From NCBI RefSeq assembly GCF_002213425.1, contig NZ_NJGV01000005.1:62001-126000 (forward strand): DNA of 64,000 nt, given 5' to 3'. A program made the translations under genes and the position numbers. The stretch is from Herbaspirillum aquaticum (lineage in GTDB: Bacteria > Pseudomonadota > Gammaproteobacteria > Burkholderiales > Burkholderiaceae_D). Every line of letters starts with the position of its first letter. The first letter of the stretch is position 1. Positions 1 to 7,633 of the stretch are shown here, piece by piece. Under the pieces are notes generated by a model. That model saw nothing but the letters and a program-made list of their open reading frames with translations. It had not been told where the DNA came from and did no database searches.

Positions 1-198
1 GTCCGCCAGTTGCTGATCCAGGTGCGTGAGTGCGCCTTTGCTGCTGACTTCGTAGGCGATCAGCGCAAACAGCATGGCCGTGGCCAGCACGGCCATCAGG
101 CCCGTGGTGAGCGGCAGTCCGAGGTGGTGGTCGCGCGCCATGCGGGCGCGCAGGAAACGCTGGAGGGCGGGAGCGGAGGAAGTCGGTCGTTCTGTCAT
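1..198 (-). CDS. PAP2-like membrane protein, N-terminal fragment
   Basis: The first 66 codons of a gene that runs off the left edge of the window. The start is ATG (complement of 196-198), beginning MTERPTSSAPALQRF. A basic stretch is followed by LGLPLTTGLMAVLATAM and further hydrophobic residues, an apparent first membrane helix, then a polar segment ending HLDQQLAD. This arrangement (a short basic leader, LGL-P-LT-G, one helix, then 'LTHLDQQLA') resembles the N-terminus of PAP2-family membrane phosphatases. The catalytic motifs lie outside the window, so the family call is tentative. Confidence 0.5.
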   Translation of the reverse strand, partial: MTERPTSSAPALQRFLRARMARDHHLGLPLTTGLMAVLATAMLFALIAYEVSSKGALTHLDQQLAD

Positions 199-261
199 GC
201 GGCCATTCTAACCTCAGCGCCCCGTTCCCCGGCAAGGGGGCCGGGGGCTTCGCCGCCCAGA

Positions 262-1029
262 TCAGGCGCAGGGATCGTTGCCCAGCGCGATGGCGCGCAG
301 GGCCGGCAGGTCGCACAGTTCCACATCGCGGTGGTTGACCTCGATGACGCCGGTCTTCTTGAAATTGGTCAGCAGGCGGCTCACGCTTTCCACGGCCAGG
401 CCCAGGTAGTTGCCGATTTCCTCACGCGTCATGCGCAGCTGGAAGCGGGTCGAGGAATAGCCCCGGCTGGCGTAGCGCGAGGACAGGTTGAGCATGAAGG
501 CAGCCATCTTCTGCTGCGCGGTCATGCTGCCCAGGGTCAGCATGACGCGTTGCTCGCGCGAAATCTCCAGGCTCATCATGCGATGGAACTGGCGCAGCAG
601 CGTGGGCATGTCGCGGAACAATTCCTCCAGGCGGGTAAAGGGAATCTCGCAGACTTCGCTGTCTTCCAGCGCCACCGCTTCGCACAGGTGATGGCCGGCG
701 CCGATGGCATCCATGCCCAGCAGTTCGCCGGCCATCTGGAAGCCGGTGATCTGCTGGCCGCCATTGGTATTGCCCTGGAAGGTCTTGAAATGGCCCAGGC
801 GGATGGCATAGAGCATGTCGAACTTGTCGTTGAGACGGTACAGGCTTTCATCGCGCTTGACCTTGCGGCGGCGGTTGATGACCTGTTCCAGGCGCTGCAT
901 GTCGCCCTGATCCAGCCCCATCGGCAGGCACAGCTGGTGCATGCTGCAGGCCGAGCAACTGGCACGCAGCGCGTGCAGGGTGAGCGGAGGCGGCGACTGG
1001 ATGGGCGTGGGGACAGGTAAGCTGGACAT
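262..1029 (-). CDS. fnr: Fnr/Anr-type Crp-family oxygen-responsive regulator
   Basis: A 255-residue cytoplasmic transcription factor of the Crp/Fnr family. The N-terminus carries the Fe-S cysteine pattern C25-x2-C28-x5-C34, and the fourth ligand is in EVCEIPF within the cyclic-nucleotide-like beta domain, so an O2-labile [4Fe-4S] cluster is expected. The C-terminal helix-turn-helix contains EEIGNYLGLAVESVSRLL, whose E-SR recognition residues are those that read TTGAT half-sites in FNR. I chose the ATG at 1029 because AGAGGAA lies just upstream on the minus strand; a longer reading from 1185 adds unrelated residues. It probably controls the shift to microaerobic or anaerobic metabolism. FNR versus a paralogue such as FixK-like or FnrL cannot be separated here, but all four cysteines favour true Fnr. 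Confidence 0.9.
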   Translation of the reverse strand: MSSLPVPTPIQSPPPLTLHALRASCSACSMHQLCLPMGLDQGDMQRLEQVINRRRKVKRDESLYRLNDKFDMLYAIRLGHFKTFQGNTNGGQQITGFQMAGELLGMDAIGAGHHLCEAVALEDSEVCEIPFTRLEELFRDMPTLLRQFHRMMSLEISREQRVMLTLGSMTAQQKMAAFMLNLSSRYASRGYSSTRFQLRMTREEIGNYLGLAVESVSRLLTNFKKTGVIEVNHRDVELCDLPALRAIALGNDPCA

Positions 1030-1258
1030 AAGCGTTGGAGATTCCTCTGTGTTGTGGCGGCGTCGGCTGGCCAAGGCTTGGCGTGATGATATGTGATGCG
1101 CCACATTGTCATGCGGCCACGCTGCGATTTTTTCGTTACTTTTACCACACTTCTCACCTGTGAAACGCATTCGCAGGCCTGCCAATCAAAACTTTCATCG
1201 GGGCAAGGCGAAACTTGCTTTTCGATTACGCCGGCCCCTTTGGGCCTTGCGGGCCCCG

Positions 1259-1789
1259 TTACTTCACCAGTTTCAGGACTGCCCGGAACTGCGGATGCGC
1301 ACTGTGCTGCAGCCATTCGTAAGCCACCATCTCCAGCGTGACGGGAATGGCGCCCGCCGCGCGCATGCGCTCGAAGGCGGCATCGCGGTCCAGCGCGCGG
1401 CGCGAGCCGCAGGCCTCCAGCAGGGGCAGCACCGTATAGCCCTGTCGCAGCAATGAAAGCGCCGTCTGCAGCACGCAAATGTGGGTTTCACACCCGGCGA
1501 TGATGATCTGCCGTACGGCCGGCGGGATGACGGGTAGCAAGCCGTCCGCGCAGGCATCGAAATGCTGTTTGGACAAGGTCTTGTCGCACAGCCGCGCGAT
1601 CTCCGGATGATTGGGCCCGAGCTTGTCGGGCATCTGCTCGGTGGCCAGCACCGGCACGCCCAGCAGTCCGGCAATGCTGGCCATGCGCACCAGCTGCGCC
1701 AGTACGGCAGGGCCGTCATGGATGGCGGGCAGGAGGCGCTCCTGGGGATCGATCACCAGCAGGGCGGATTGAGGGGCCTGTATCAGCAT
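1259..1789 (-). CDS. Isochorismatase-family cysteine hydrolase
   Basis: A 176-residue protein of the isochorismatase/nicotinamidase-like superfamily. The catalytic triad can be seen: Asp in LLVIDPQERLLPAI near the N-terminus, Lys in KTLSKQHFDA, and the nucleophile Cys in GCETHICVLQTAL. The usual cis-peptide region precedes the Cys (IIIAGCE). These small family members (YcaC-like) often hydrolyse amides or have unassigned substrates, so no substrate is proposed. The start at 1789 (MLIQAPQSALLVID) fits the family length; an extension to 1879 would add a non-conserved leader. The gene is divergent from the MFS exporter at 1900. Confidence 0.85.
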   Translation of the reverse strand: MLIQAPQSALLVIDPQERLLPAIHDGPAVLAQLVRMASIAGLLGVPVLATEQMPDKLGPNHPEIARLCDKTLSKQHFDACADGLLPVIPPAVRQIIIAGCETHICVLQTALSLLRQGYTVLPLLEACGSRRALDRDAAFERMRAAGAIPVTLEMVAYEWLQHSAHPQFRAVLKLVK

Positions 1790-1899
1790 GGGAGTCCTGT
1801 TCTTGATGGGCTTGGCAGAAATTGAAGGTCTTGTGTCATTGACGCCAAGCGGGTGGGAATTCGACAATTTTTCCATCATTGACCCATCGGAGCAAATCC

Positions 1900-3141
1900 A
1901 TGCGCTTTTCCTCGCCTGCGGGTTCCCCTGGCGGTAGCCGCAATGCCGCCATCCTGGCCTTGTGCCAGGGCCTGTTTACCTGCGCCATCTCGATCGACCT
2001 GACCCTGACCGCGCTGACCGGCTGGCAACTGGCGCCGGACAAGGCGCTGGCAACCTTGCCGTTCGCCCTCATCACCGTGGCTGGCGCGGTGGTGACCTGG
2101 TTTGCGGCCTTCCTGATCCAGCGCCTGGGGCGGCGCTGGTCCTTCGTGCTGGGGGCGGCCAGCTGCTGTGCCGGCGGGCTCATTTCGGTGTGGTCGGTCT
2201 GGCACGGGCAGTTCTGGACCTTCTGCGTTGGCACCGCGTTGGTCGGTGTATTTCAGGCATTTGCGCAGTATTACCGGCTGGCCGCCGCCGATGCGGTAGC
2301 CGAAGCGGCCAAGAGCCGCGCCATCTCCACCGTGCTGGCCGGGGGTGTCATCGCGGCCCTGGTCGGCCCGGCGCTGGCGGCCTGGAGCAAGGATTGGTTT
2401 CCGGCGGCGCTGTTTGCCGGGGCCTATCTGGTGGTGGCGCTCATGGGGCTGTTGTCGGTGGTGGTACTGGTGTTGTTCTATCGGGACCAGGCCGAGCCGT
2501 CCACTGCGGCGCAGTCGCAGGCCGAGCTTGCACCGGCCCGCCCGCTCTCGGCCATTGCACACACACCGGTGTTCATGGCCTCGGTGGCCAACAACGTGGC
2601 CGGGTCCATGGTGATGATGTTCATCATGACGGCCGCCCCCCTGGCGGCGGTGGCCTGCCATCACGGCATCGATGACGGCGCGGCCATCATCCAGTGGCAC
2701 CTGGTGGGCATGTATGCGCCATCCTTCTTTGCCGGACGCCTGATCCAGCGCTGCGGCCTGGGACCGGTGCTGCTGGCGGGTCTGGGCATGAACCTCGGCT
2801 GCGCCATCATCGCCATGCTCTCCACCACGCTGCCCGCTTTCTACGTGGCCTTGCTGCTGCTGGGCGTGGGATGGAATTTCATGTTCGTCGGTGGCACTAC
2901 CTTGCTGGCGCAATCCTATACCCCGTCGGAACGCGCCAAGACCCAGGGCCTGGCCGAGTTGATGCGCTATGCCGCCACGGCCCTGGCGACGCTGGGCGCC
3001 GGTCCCTTGCTGGCCCGCTTCGGCTGGGAAACGCTCAATGCGGCCATCCTGCCGGTGCTGCTGGTGTCGGCGCTGGCCACGCTGCGCTGGATGTGGGCCC
3101 AGCGTGGCGGGCGCACGGCACTGGCCGCGGGCCTGCGCTAA
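1900..3141 (+). CDS. MFS transporter
   Basis: A 413-residue polytopic inner-membrane protein with about 12 hydrophobic segments and two halves separated by a hydrophilic loop near residues 200-220 (FYRDQAEPSTAAQSQAEL). The cytoplasmic loop after helix 2 has the MFS A-motif remnant QRLGRRWSF. The ATG at 1900 follows GGAGCAAATCC; an upstream TTG at 1879 is possible but weaker. The stop is followed after 18 bases by a GlxA-type regulator in the same direction, so the two probably form an operon with the regulator responding to the transported compound. Substrate unknown. Confidence 0.85.
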   Translation: MRFSSPAGSPGGSRNAAILALCQGLFTCAISIDLTLTALTGWQLAPDKALATLPFALITVAGAVVTWFAAFLIQRLGRRWSFVLGAASCCAGGLISVWSVWHGQFWTFCVGTALVGVFQAFAQYYRLAAADAVAEAAKSRAISTVLAGGVIAALVGPALAAWSKDWFPAALFAGAYLVVALMGLLSVVVLVLFYRDQAEPSTAAQSQAELAPARPLSAIAHTPVFMASVANNVAGSMVMMFIMTAAPLAAVACHHGIDDGAAIIQWHLVGMYAPSFFAGRLIQRCGLGPVLLAGLGMNLGCAIIAMLSTTLPAFYVALLLLGVGWNFMFVGGTTLLAQSYTPSERAKTQGLAELMRYAATALATLGAGPLLARFGWETLNAAILPVLLVSALATLRWMWAQRGGRTALAAGLR

Positions 3142-3159
3142 CATCGGAGGATGATTCCA

Positions 3160-4164
3160 ATGACCCCCGTGCTTTCCGCGCAAGCCACACAGGCCGCTCG
3201 CAATGTGGTACTGCTGGCCTATGCCGGCATGAACCTGCTCGATCTTGCCGGCCCCATGCAGGTGCTGGCGACCACCAACCGGCTGCAGGGCCGCGAAGTC
3301 TATCGCCTGCACGTGGCCTCGGCAGAAGGCGGCGCGGTGACCACCAGTGCCGGCCTGCCGGTGTTGACGCAATCCCTCCCTGCGCCGGACGCGCTGCTGC
3401 TTGCTGGGGGACTGCATACCTTGATTTCTCCCGGCGGCAGTGCGGGCGAGGTCTTCAGCATCGATCCCGCCCTGGTCGCCTGGATCCGCGAGGCCGCACC
3501 CCTGGCCCAGCGCGTCTGTTCGGTCTGTACCGGTGCTTTCCATCTGGCCGAGGCCGGCGTATTGGATGGCCTGCGCGTGACCACGCACTGGGAATCCGCC
3601 CACGAGCTGCAGCAGCGCTATCCGATGCTGGAAGTGGATGGCGAGCCCATCTACATCCGTCAGGGCCGTATCTGGACCTCGGCGGGCGTGACTGCCGGTA
3701 TCGACCTGACCCTGGCGCTGGTGGAGCAGGACCTGGGCCACGCCGCGGCCATTGCGACGGCGCGCCAGCTGGTGATGTTCGTCAAGCGGCCGGGTGGACA
3801 ATCGCAATTCAGCACGCCGCTGGCCGCGCAGGCGACCGGGGCGGGGCGGTTTGCCGAGCTGCATGCCTGGATCGCCGGCAATCTGGAGGCGGATCTGCGG
3901 GTGGAGAACCTGGCGCGCCAGGCCAACATGAGTCCGCGTACCTTCGCCCGGCTGTATGTGGCCGAGACCGGCCGTACGCCGGCGCGCACGGTCGAGCTGA
4001 TGCGCCTGGAAGCGGCGCGCCGCGCGCTGGAAGAAACCCGTCTGCCGCTCAAGCGCATCGCCAGCCAGTCCGGTTACGGGGAAGAGCAGAACCTGCGGCG
4101 GGTCTTCCTGCGCCAGCTTGGCGTGAGCCCCGGGCAATATCGCGAACGCTTCGCGGCCTCCTGA
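3160..4164 (+). CDS. GlxA-family AraC-type regulator (DJ-1/PfpI plus HTH)
   Basis: A 334-residue regulator with two domains: residues ~10-185 form a DJ-1/PfpI amidotransferase-like fold (NVVLLAYAGMNLLDLAGP; VCSVCTGAFHLAEAGVLDG with the nucleophile-elbow Cys; VTTHWE), and residues ~230-330 form an AraC double helix-turn-helix (LARQANMSPRTFARLY, RRVFLRQLGVSPGQYRERF). This layout is typical of GlxA/FtrA-like regulators of amino-acid or quaternary-amine catabolism. The second ATG at 3160 is preferred because GGAGG lies about nine bases before it; the ATG at 3151 directly abuts that ribosome site. It follows the MFS gene and ends two bases before the convergent hipA stop. Confidence 0.88.
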   Translation: MTPVLSAQATQAARNVVLLAYAGMNLLDLAGPMQVLATTNRLQGREVYRLHVASAEGGAVTTSAGLPVLTQSLPAPDALLLAGGLHTLISPGGSAGEVFSIDPALVAWIREAAPLAQRVCSVCTGAFHLAEAGVLDGLRVTTHWESAHELQQRYPMLEVDGEPIYIRQGRIWTSAGVTAGIDLTLALVEQDLGHAAAIATARQLVMFVKRPGGQSQFSTPLAAQATGAGRFAELHAWIAGNLEADLRVENLARQANMSPRTFARLYVAETGRTPARTVELMRLEAARRALEETRLPLKRIASQSGYGEEQNLRRVFLRQLGVSPGQYRERFAAS

Positions 4165-4165
4165 T

Positions 4166-5470
4166 TTACTGGCCTGCCTCTCGCATGAAGCGCTGCCGGT
4201 GGTGGCGGACACCCTCGCTGATGCGCTCCCAGGTGCGTGCAGGGAAGTCGTCGGGGAGTTCGCCTTCGGCGACCGCGAGGGCATCCTCCGCGCCTTGCAC
4301 CAGCGCCAGCATGGCCTGCCACACCGGCTCCCCGCCGTGCTGCAGGGCAAGCTGCCGCCAGTGGCGGGCTTCGATGGTATGGAAGTGGCGATGCGGATTG
4401 CGTCCGCGCAGCAGCATGGCCGGACCGGCCTGGCGCGCGCGGAGCTGGTTAGGGCCTTTGCCGAAGTAGGGCCACATCGACAGCACGTCATACAGCGGCG
4501 TCATCTCGTAACGGCCACCCGCATGCAGGTGCAGCGAGAAATTCTTGGCATGGCCGTCGGTGGCCGCCAGCAGGAAGAAGGCCAGTTGCGCCAGCAGGAA
4601 ATAGGTCTTGTCGCCGCCCTGGCTGCTGGCGTTGAGCAGGCCCAGGCATTGGTTCAGGCCGGGACCGCCCTGGCTTTCGTACTTCATGGTCGGCGGCAGG
4701 CCGAAGGCCTGGCAGAAATCTTCCTGCGGCAGGCGTGCGATCCATCCTTCCTTCATCCTGGCACGGTCGAAACGCTCTACGGCCAGCACCGTATGACGCC
4801 CGAAATGTTCCACCCGCGCTGATGCCACCGGCAGACCCATCGCCGCCAGGATGCGGGAGCACAGCCATTCGTTGTAGACCGAGTCCCCCGCATCGACCCG
4901 CTGCATCACGCCGCCGATGAGGCCCAGCGGCAGCTTGATGATGTGCGTGGTCGGCGTGGCACCCAGGGGACGGCACCATTTGCCGCGATGCCAGGTCAAT
5001 GCGGTCTTTTCCTGTGCACCTGCGATCGAGATGCGCAGCGCATCTTCCTGGGCGCTGGCCAGGGGCGAGGACAAGGGCAGGGCATACAGCAATTGCTCGA
5101 GCGCGGCCTCATCCAGGCGCTCGCAGTGGATGCTGCGCCAGCCTTCTGGTTCCAGGTCCGGTGGCAGCAACTGCAGCGCCCCGACGCAGTCCCGTCCCAG
5201 CGCCTGCAACAGGTCGAAGACGTCCGTGGAGGGCAGGCGATAGCGTTGCCGCAGCCGTTCGCGAATATCGGCGTTGTCGGGGAGCAGGTTGTCGAAATAG
5301 TTGCGCACGCTGTCGCCGCGCAGCTCGCCCGAGGCGGTCAGCGGCAGGGACAGCGACAGTGGACGGAAATGCGACGAGCGCACCCACGTGGGCGCATAGC
5401 GGAAGCGATGTACCTGGCGTTCCACGCTCCAGGTGCCGACCAGCTCACCGTTCATCCAGGCGTGCAGCAT
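4166..5470 (-). CDS. hipA: HipA-type serine/threonine kinase toxin
   Basis: A 434-residue HipA-like kinase. The N-terminal subdomain (GELVGTWSVERQVHRFRY; SLSLPLTASGELRGDSVRNYFDNLLPD) is followed by the kinase core: ISIAGAQEKTAL (the phosphorylated P-loop region in HipA), HIIKLP (ATP-binding lysine), ERFDRA, then the catalytic loop TDGHAKNFS and the metal-binding TPLYDVLS. All key catalytic residues are present, so the toxin looks active. In Escherichia coli HipA phosphorylates glutamyl-tRNA synthetase and induces persistence; other HipA proteins use different targets, so the target here is unknown. Its ATG at 5470 overlaps the stop of hipB, indicating translational coupling. Confidence 0.92.
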   Translation of the reverse strand: MLHAWMNGELVGTWSVERQVHRFRYAPTWVRSSHFRPLSLSLPLTASGELRGDSVRNYFDNLLPDNADIRERLRQRYRLPSTDVFDLLQALGRDCVGALQLLPPDLEPEGWRSIHCERLDEAALEQLLYALPLSSPLASAQEDALRISIAGAQEKTALTWHRGKWCRPLGATPTTHIIKLPLGLIGGVMQRVDAGDSVYNEWLCSRILAAMGLPVASARVEHFGRHTVLAVERFDRARMKEGWIARLPQEDFCQAFGLPPTMKYESQGGPGLNQCLGLLNASSQGGDKTYFLLAQLAFFLLAATDGHAKNFSLHLHAGGRYEMTPLYDVLSMWPYFGKGPNQLRARQAGPAMLLRGRNPHRHFHTIEARHWRQLALQHGGEPVWQAMLALVQGAEDALAVAEGELPDDFPARTWERISEGVRHHRQRFMREAGQ

Positions 5471-5766
5471 TACCAGGAACCCTGTTTGCGGGCCGGGATA
5501 AAGGCTGCCCCCGGCTCCGCGACACTGTGCATCGGCTGGTCGGCTGCATGTACATGCAGCTTGAGACCGGCCCCCAGCGTCGCCAGGAGCAGCAGCAGCT
5601 GCTCCACGCTGACGGCCCCCGGATTGGCTTCGATCTCGGCAATGCGCGCCTGGCTCACGCCGATGCGTTTACCCAGTTGCGCCTGTGTCAAGCGCTGCTG
5701 CTTGCGCAAGGCGCGCAGATGCTCGCGTAACTGGATGGAGAGGCTGATGGGGAAATCATCGGCCAT
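5470..5766 (-). CDS. hipB: HipB-type antitoxin, XRE-family repressor
   Basis: A 98-residue protein with a Cro/CI helix-turn-helix (LREHLRALRKQQRLTQAQLG and RIGVSQARIAEIEANPGAVS) and a proline/alanine-rich C-terminal tail ending GSW. A C-terminal Trp is also seen in E. coli HipB, where the tail matters for degradation. It should neutralise HipA and repress the operon. The ATG at 5766 has a modest GGAA ribosome site; an in-frame start further upstream gives a proline-rich leader not seen in the family. The promoter and operators lie immediately upstream. Confidence 0.92.
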   Translation of the reverse strand: MADDFPISLSIQLREHLRALRKQQRLTQAQLGKRIGVSQARIAEIEANPGAVSVEQLLLLLATLGAGLKLHVHAADQPMHSVAEPGAAFIPARKQGSW

Positions 5767-5842
5767 GGGAGTTCCGTCAAGACAAGGAGGCAGCCGCGAC
5801 GGTGGGCTCGGCGGAGGGCCGGGCCGTGCGGCTGTTGACGAA

Positions 5843-5871
5843 AATATAGGACAAGAGCGATAAAACTGCAA
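5843..5871 (-). promoter_or_regulatory. hipBA promoter
   Basis: On the minus strand a -35 TTGCAG (complement of 5866-5871) and -10 TATATT (complement of 5843-5848) are separated by exactly 17 bases, 77 bases upstream of the hipB start. A CGATAAA half-site (5858-5864) sits inside the spacer, as expected for autorepression by HipB. Confidence 0.6.
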
Positions 5872-5896
5872 TACAAGAAATATCTTATATTTTACT

Positions 5897-5931
5897 TTTA
5901 TCGCCTAAAGCCGATAAATTGAAATTATCGG
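5897..5931. promoter_or_regulatory. HipB operator-like dyads (TATCG-N8-CGATA)
   Basis: Two overlapping inverted repeats. TTTATCG (5897-5903) and CGATAAA (5912-5918) form a perfect 7-bp dyad with an 8-bp spacer; CCGATAA (5911-5917) and TTATCGG (5925-5931) form another with a 7-bp spacer. The E. coli HipB operator is TATCC-N8-GGATA, so the geometry is the same with one base changed in each half-site. A further half-site lies in the promoter at 5858-5864. Confidence 0.65.
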
Positions 5932-5944
5932 TTTTGGCCTGTAT

Positions 5945-6871
5945 TCATGCTTGCGCCGGGCTAACCGGCGACAAGGCCGTCAATGCCGCCAGCGAGTCCA
6001 GCCACCACGACAGGGCCGGACCCGCCGGATGGTCGGGTTTGTAGACGCACTGGATCGGCAGTTCCGCCCCTTGCGGCGGATGGTGGATGGTGCTGATGCT
6101 CACCAGGCGCCCGGTGTCGAGGTCATTCTTGACCACATGCAGCGGCATGTTGCCCCAGCCCATGCCGGCGCGCAGCAGGGCGTGCTTGGTGCCCAGATCG
6201 CTCATGCGCCAGGTCAGCCGCGAGTGCACCGAGAAATCCTGGCGGGCGGTGAGCTCGCTGCGGTCCGACAGCACCAGCTGGGTTTGCTGCTGCAGGAGCT
6301 TTTCGGAAATCCTTCCTTTCACCTGGGCCAGCGGGTGGTCCGGTGCCACCACCGCCACCAGTTGCACGCTGGGCAGCGTAATGCGCAGCAGGTTGGGCGG
6401 CGTGGTCGGCAGCGTCCCCAAGATGCCCAGCATGGAGCGGCCGTCAATGACGCGCTCGGCCACCGCCCCCAGCGCTTCGACTTCCAGCCGTACCGTCACC
6501 GCCGGAAAGGCCTGGCGAAAGCGCTGCAACAGGTCCACCAGGCAATCGGTAGGGAAGAACACGTCCACGGCCAGCGATACTTCCAGCTCCTGCCCGCGCG
6601 CATAGGAATTGGCCCGGACCTGCAGTGAATCCACGTGATCGAGCACCTGCCGAGCATCGGCCAGCAAGGCCACGCCGGGACTGGTCAGCTGGGGCCGGTA
6701 ACCACTGCGGTCGAAAAGCAGCACGCCAAGCTGGTCTTCCAGCGTAGCGACGGCGTAGCTGACGGCCGACTGTGCCCGCGCCAGCTTGCGTGCGGCCGCC
6801 AGGAAACTGCCGCTGTCAGCCACCTGCACGAAAACCCGCAACTGATCCAGCGACAGACGTTCAATATTCAT
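5945..6871 (-). CDS. LysR-family transcriptional regulator
   Basis: A 308-residue LysR-type regulator. The N-terminal winged helix-turn-helix spans about residues 8-65 (DQLRVFVQVADSGSFLAAAR, QSAVSYAVATLEDQLGVLLF), followed by a periplasmic-binding-like effector domain (SLAVDVFFPTDCLVDLL, MLGILGTLP, SVQLVAVVAPDHPLA). It is divergent from the DoxX-pirin-pirin genes, which are the likely targets. The intergenic region holds two AT-rich dyads (6945-6981) that could be its binding sites, and an 8-bp tandem repeat begins 20 bases upstream of its ATG. Effector unknown. Confidence 0.88.
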   Translation of the reverse strand: MNIERLSLDQLRVFVQVADSGSFLAAARKLARAQSAVSYAVATLEDQLGVLLFDRSGYRPQLTSPGVALLADARQVLDHVDSLQVRANSYARGQELEVSLAVDVFFPTDCLVDLLQRFRQAFPAVTVRLEVEALGAVAERVIDGRSMLGILGTLPTTPPNLLRITLPSVQLVAVVAPDHPLAQVKGRISEKLLQQQTQLVLSDRSELTARQDFSVHSRLTWRMSDLGTKHALLRAGMGWGNMPLHVVKNDLDTGRLVSISTIHHPPQGAELPIQCVYKPDHPAGPALSWWLDSLAALTALSPVSPAQA

Positions 6872-6890
6872 ATTGTCCTCAAGCTACGAT

Positions 6891-6938
6891 GAAGTTTTGA
6901 AGTTTTGAAGTTTTGAAGTTTTGAAGTGATGAAGTGTC
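6891..6938. repeat. 8-bp tandem repeat in LysR 5' region
   Basis: Four exact copies of GAAGTTTT (6891-6922) followed by two diverged copies, GAAGTGAT and GAAGTGTC (6923-6938). It lies in the leader or promoter of the LysR gene. The unit is not a multiple of three, so copy-number change would alter promoter or leader spacing rather than a protein. Confidence 0.8.
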
Positions 6939-6944
6939 AACTAT

Positions 6945-6981
6945 ATCTAAAATTTAGATCATGATTATAAAAAGATAATCA
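6945..6981. promoter_or_regulatory. Two AT-rich dyads, candidate LysR operators
   Basis: ATCTAAA/TTTAGAT around a single central base (6945-6959) and TGATTAT-N6-ATAATCA (6962-6981) are both perfect 7-bp inverted repeats. The second spans 20 bp with the T-N-A character of LysR-type boxes. Their position between the LysR gene and the divergent DoxX gene makes autoregulation and activation plausible, but this is inference. Confidence 0.5.
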
Positions 6982-7153
6982 GTTTTAGCCGAAACGGAAC
7001 TTGCCTATTCTGTCGTCACTGGCTGCAGCGAATGCGCAAACAGCAGAGCACAGCGAGAGCCGGTTAAATGATTGGCATCAGGCAACAAGATTCAAGGCAA
7101 CACGGCATCACAATTCAAACATCGTCGTTCACCCAAACACAGAGAGGCTTACC

Positions 7154-7549
7154 ATGATCACCAACTTCACCACCTTCCGTATCGGCCGCGTCCTGCTGGC
7201 TTCCTTGTTCGTCATTTCGGGCATCTTCAAGATCGTCGGCTTTGCCGGCACCGTCGGCTACTTCAGCAGCCTGGGCCTGCCGGTCCCGACCCTGGCCGTG
7301 CTGGTCACCATCCTGGTCGAAGTCGGCGGCGGCTTGCTGCTCATGAGCGGCCGTGGCGTGCGTCCGGTGTCGCTGGTGATTGCGCTCTTCACCGTTGGCG
7401 CGACCTTGTCGGCCCACCATTTCTGGACGCTCGAAGGCGCTGCCGCCCAAGGCCAGATGATCCACTTCCTCAAGAACGTGGCCTTGATCGGCGCGCTGCT
7501 GCTGGTGTCCTCGATCGACCCGCAAGCCCAGCCGGAAGAAAGCCGTTGA
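7154..7549 (+). CDS. DoxX-family membrane protein
   Basis: A 131-residue inner-membrane protein with four predicted helices (RVLLASLFVISGIFKIVGF; LAVLVTILVEVGGGLLLM; VSLVIALFTVGATLSAHHF; HFLKNVALIGALLLV). The GIFKI and GGLLL patterns after helices 1 and 2 are typical of the DoxX/YphA family, linked to thiol and oxidative-stress handling. The ATG at 7154 is chosen because AGAGAGG lies upstream and the longer reading from 7001 adds a polar leader before helix 1. Two pirin genes follow in the same direction, a frequent arrangement under LysR control in Proteobacteria. Confidence 0.88.
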   Translation: MITNFTTFRIGRVLLASLFVISGIFKIVGFAGTVGYFSSLGLPVPTLAVLVTILVEVGGGLLLMSGRGVRPVSLVIALFTVGATLSAHHFWTLEGAAAQGQMIHFLKNVALIGALLLVSSIDPQAQPEESR

Positions 7550-7633
7550 GTCGCACAGCGTCCCATTGCATCCTTTGACCATGATCCATCGGCCCGCACC
7601 CACGAAGTGCCGGCCTCTTCAGGAGAGACAAAC

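Noticed and set aside
6891..6938. CRISPR-like repeat array
   Set aside because: The unit is 8 bp, without spacers, and no cas genes are near. No CRISPR array was seen in the window.
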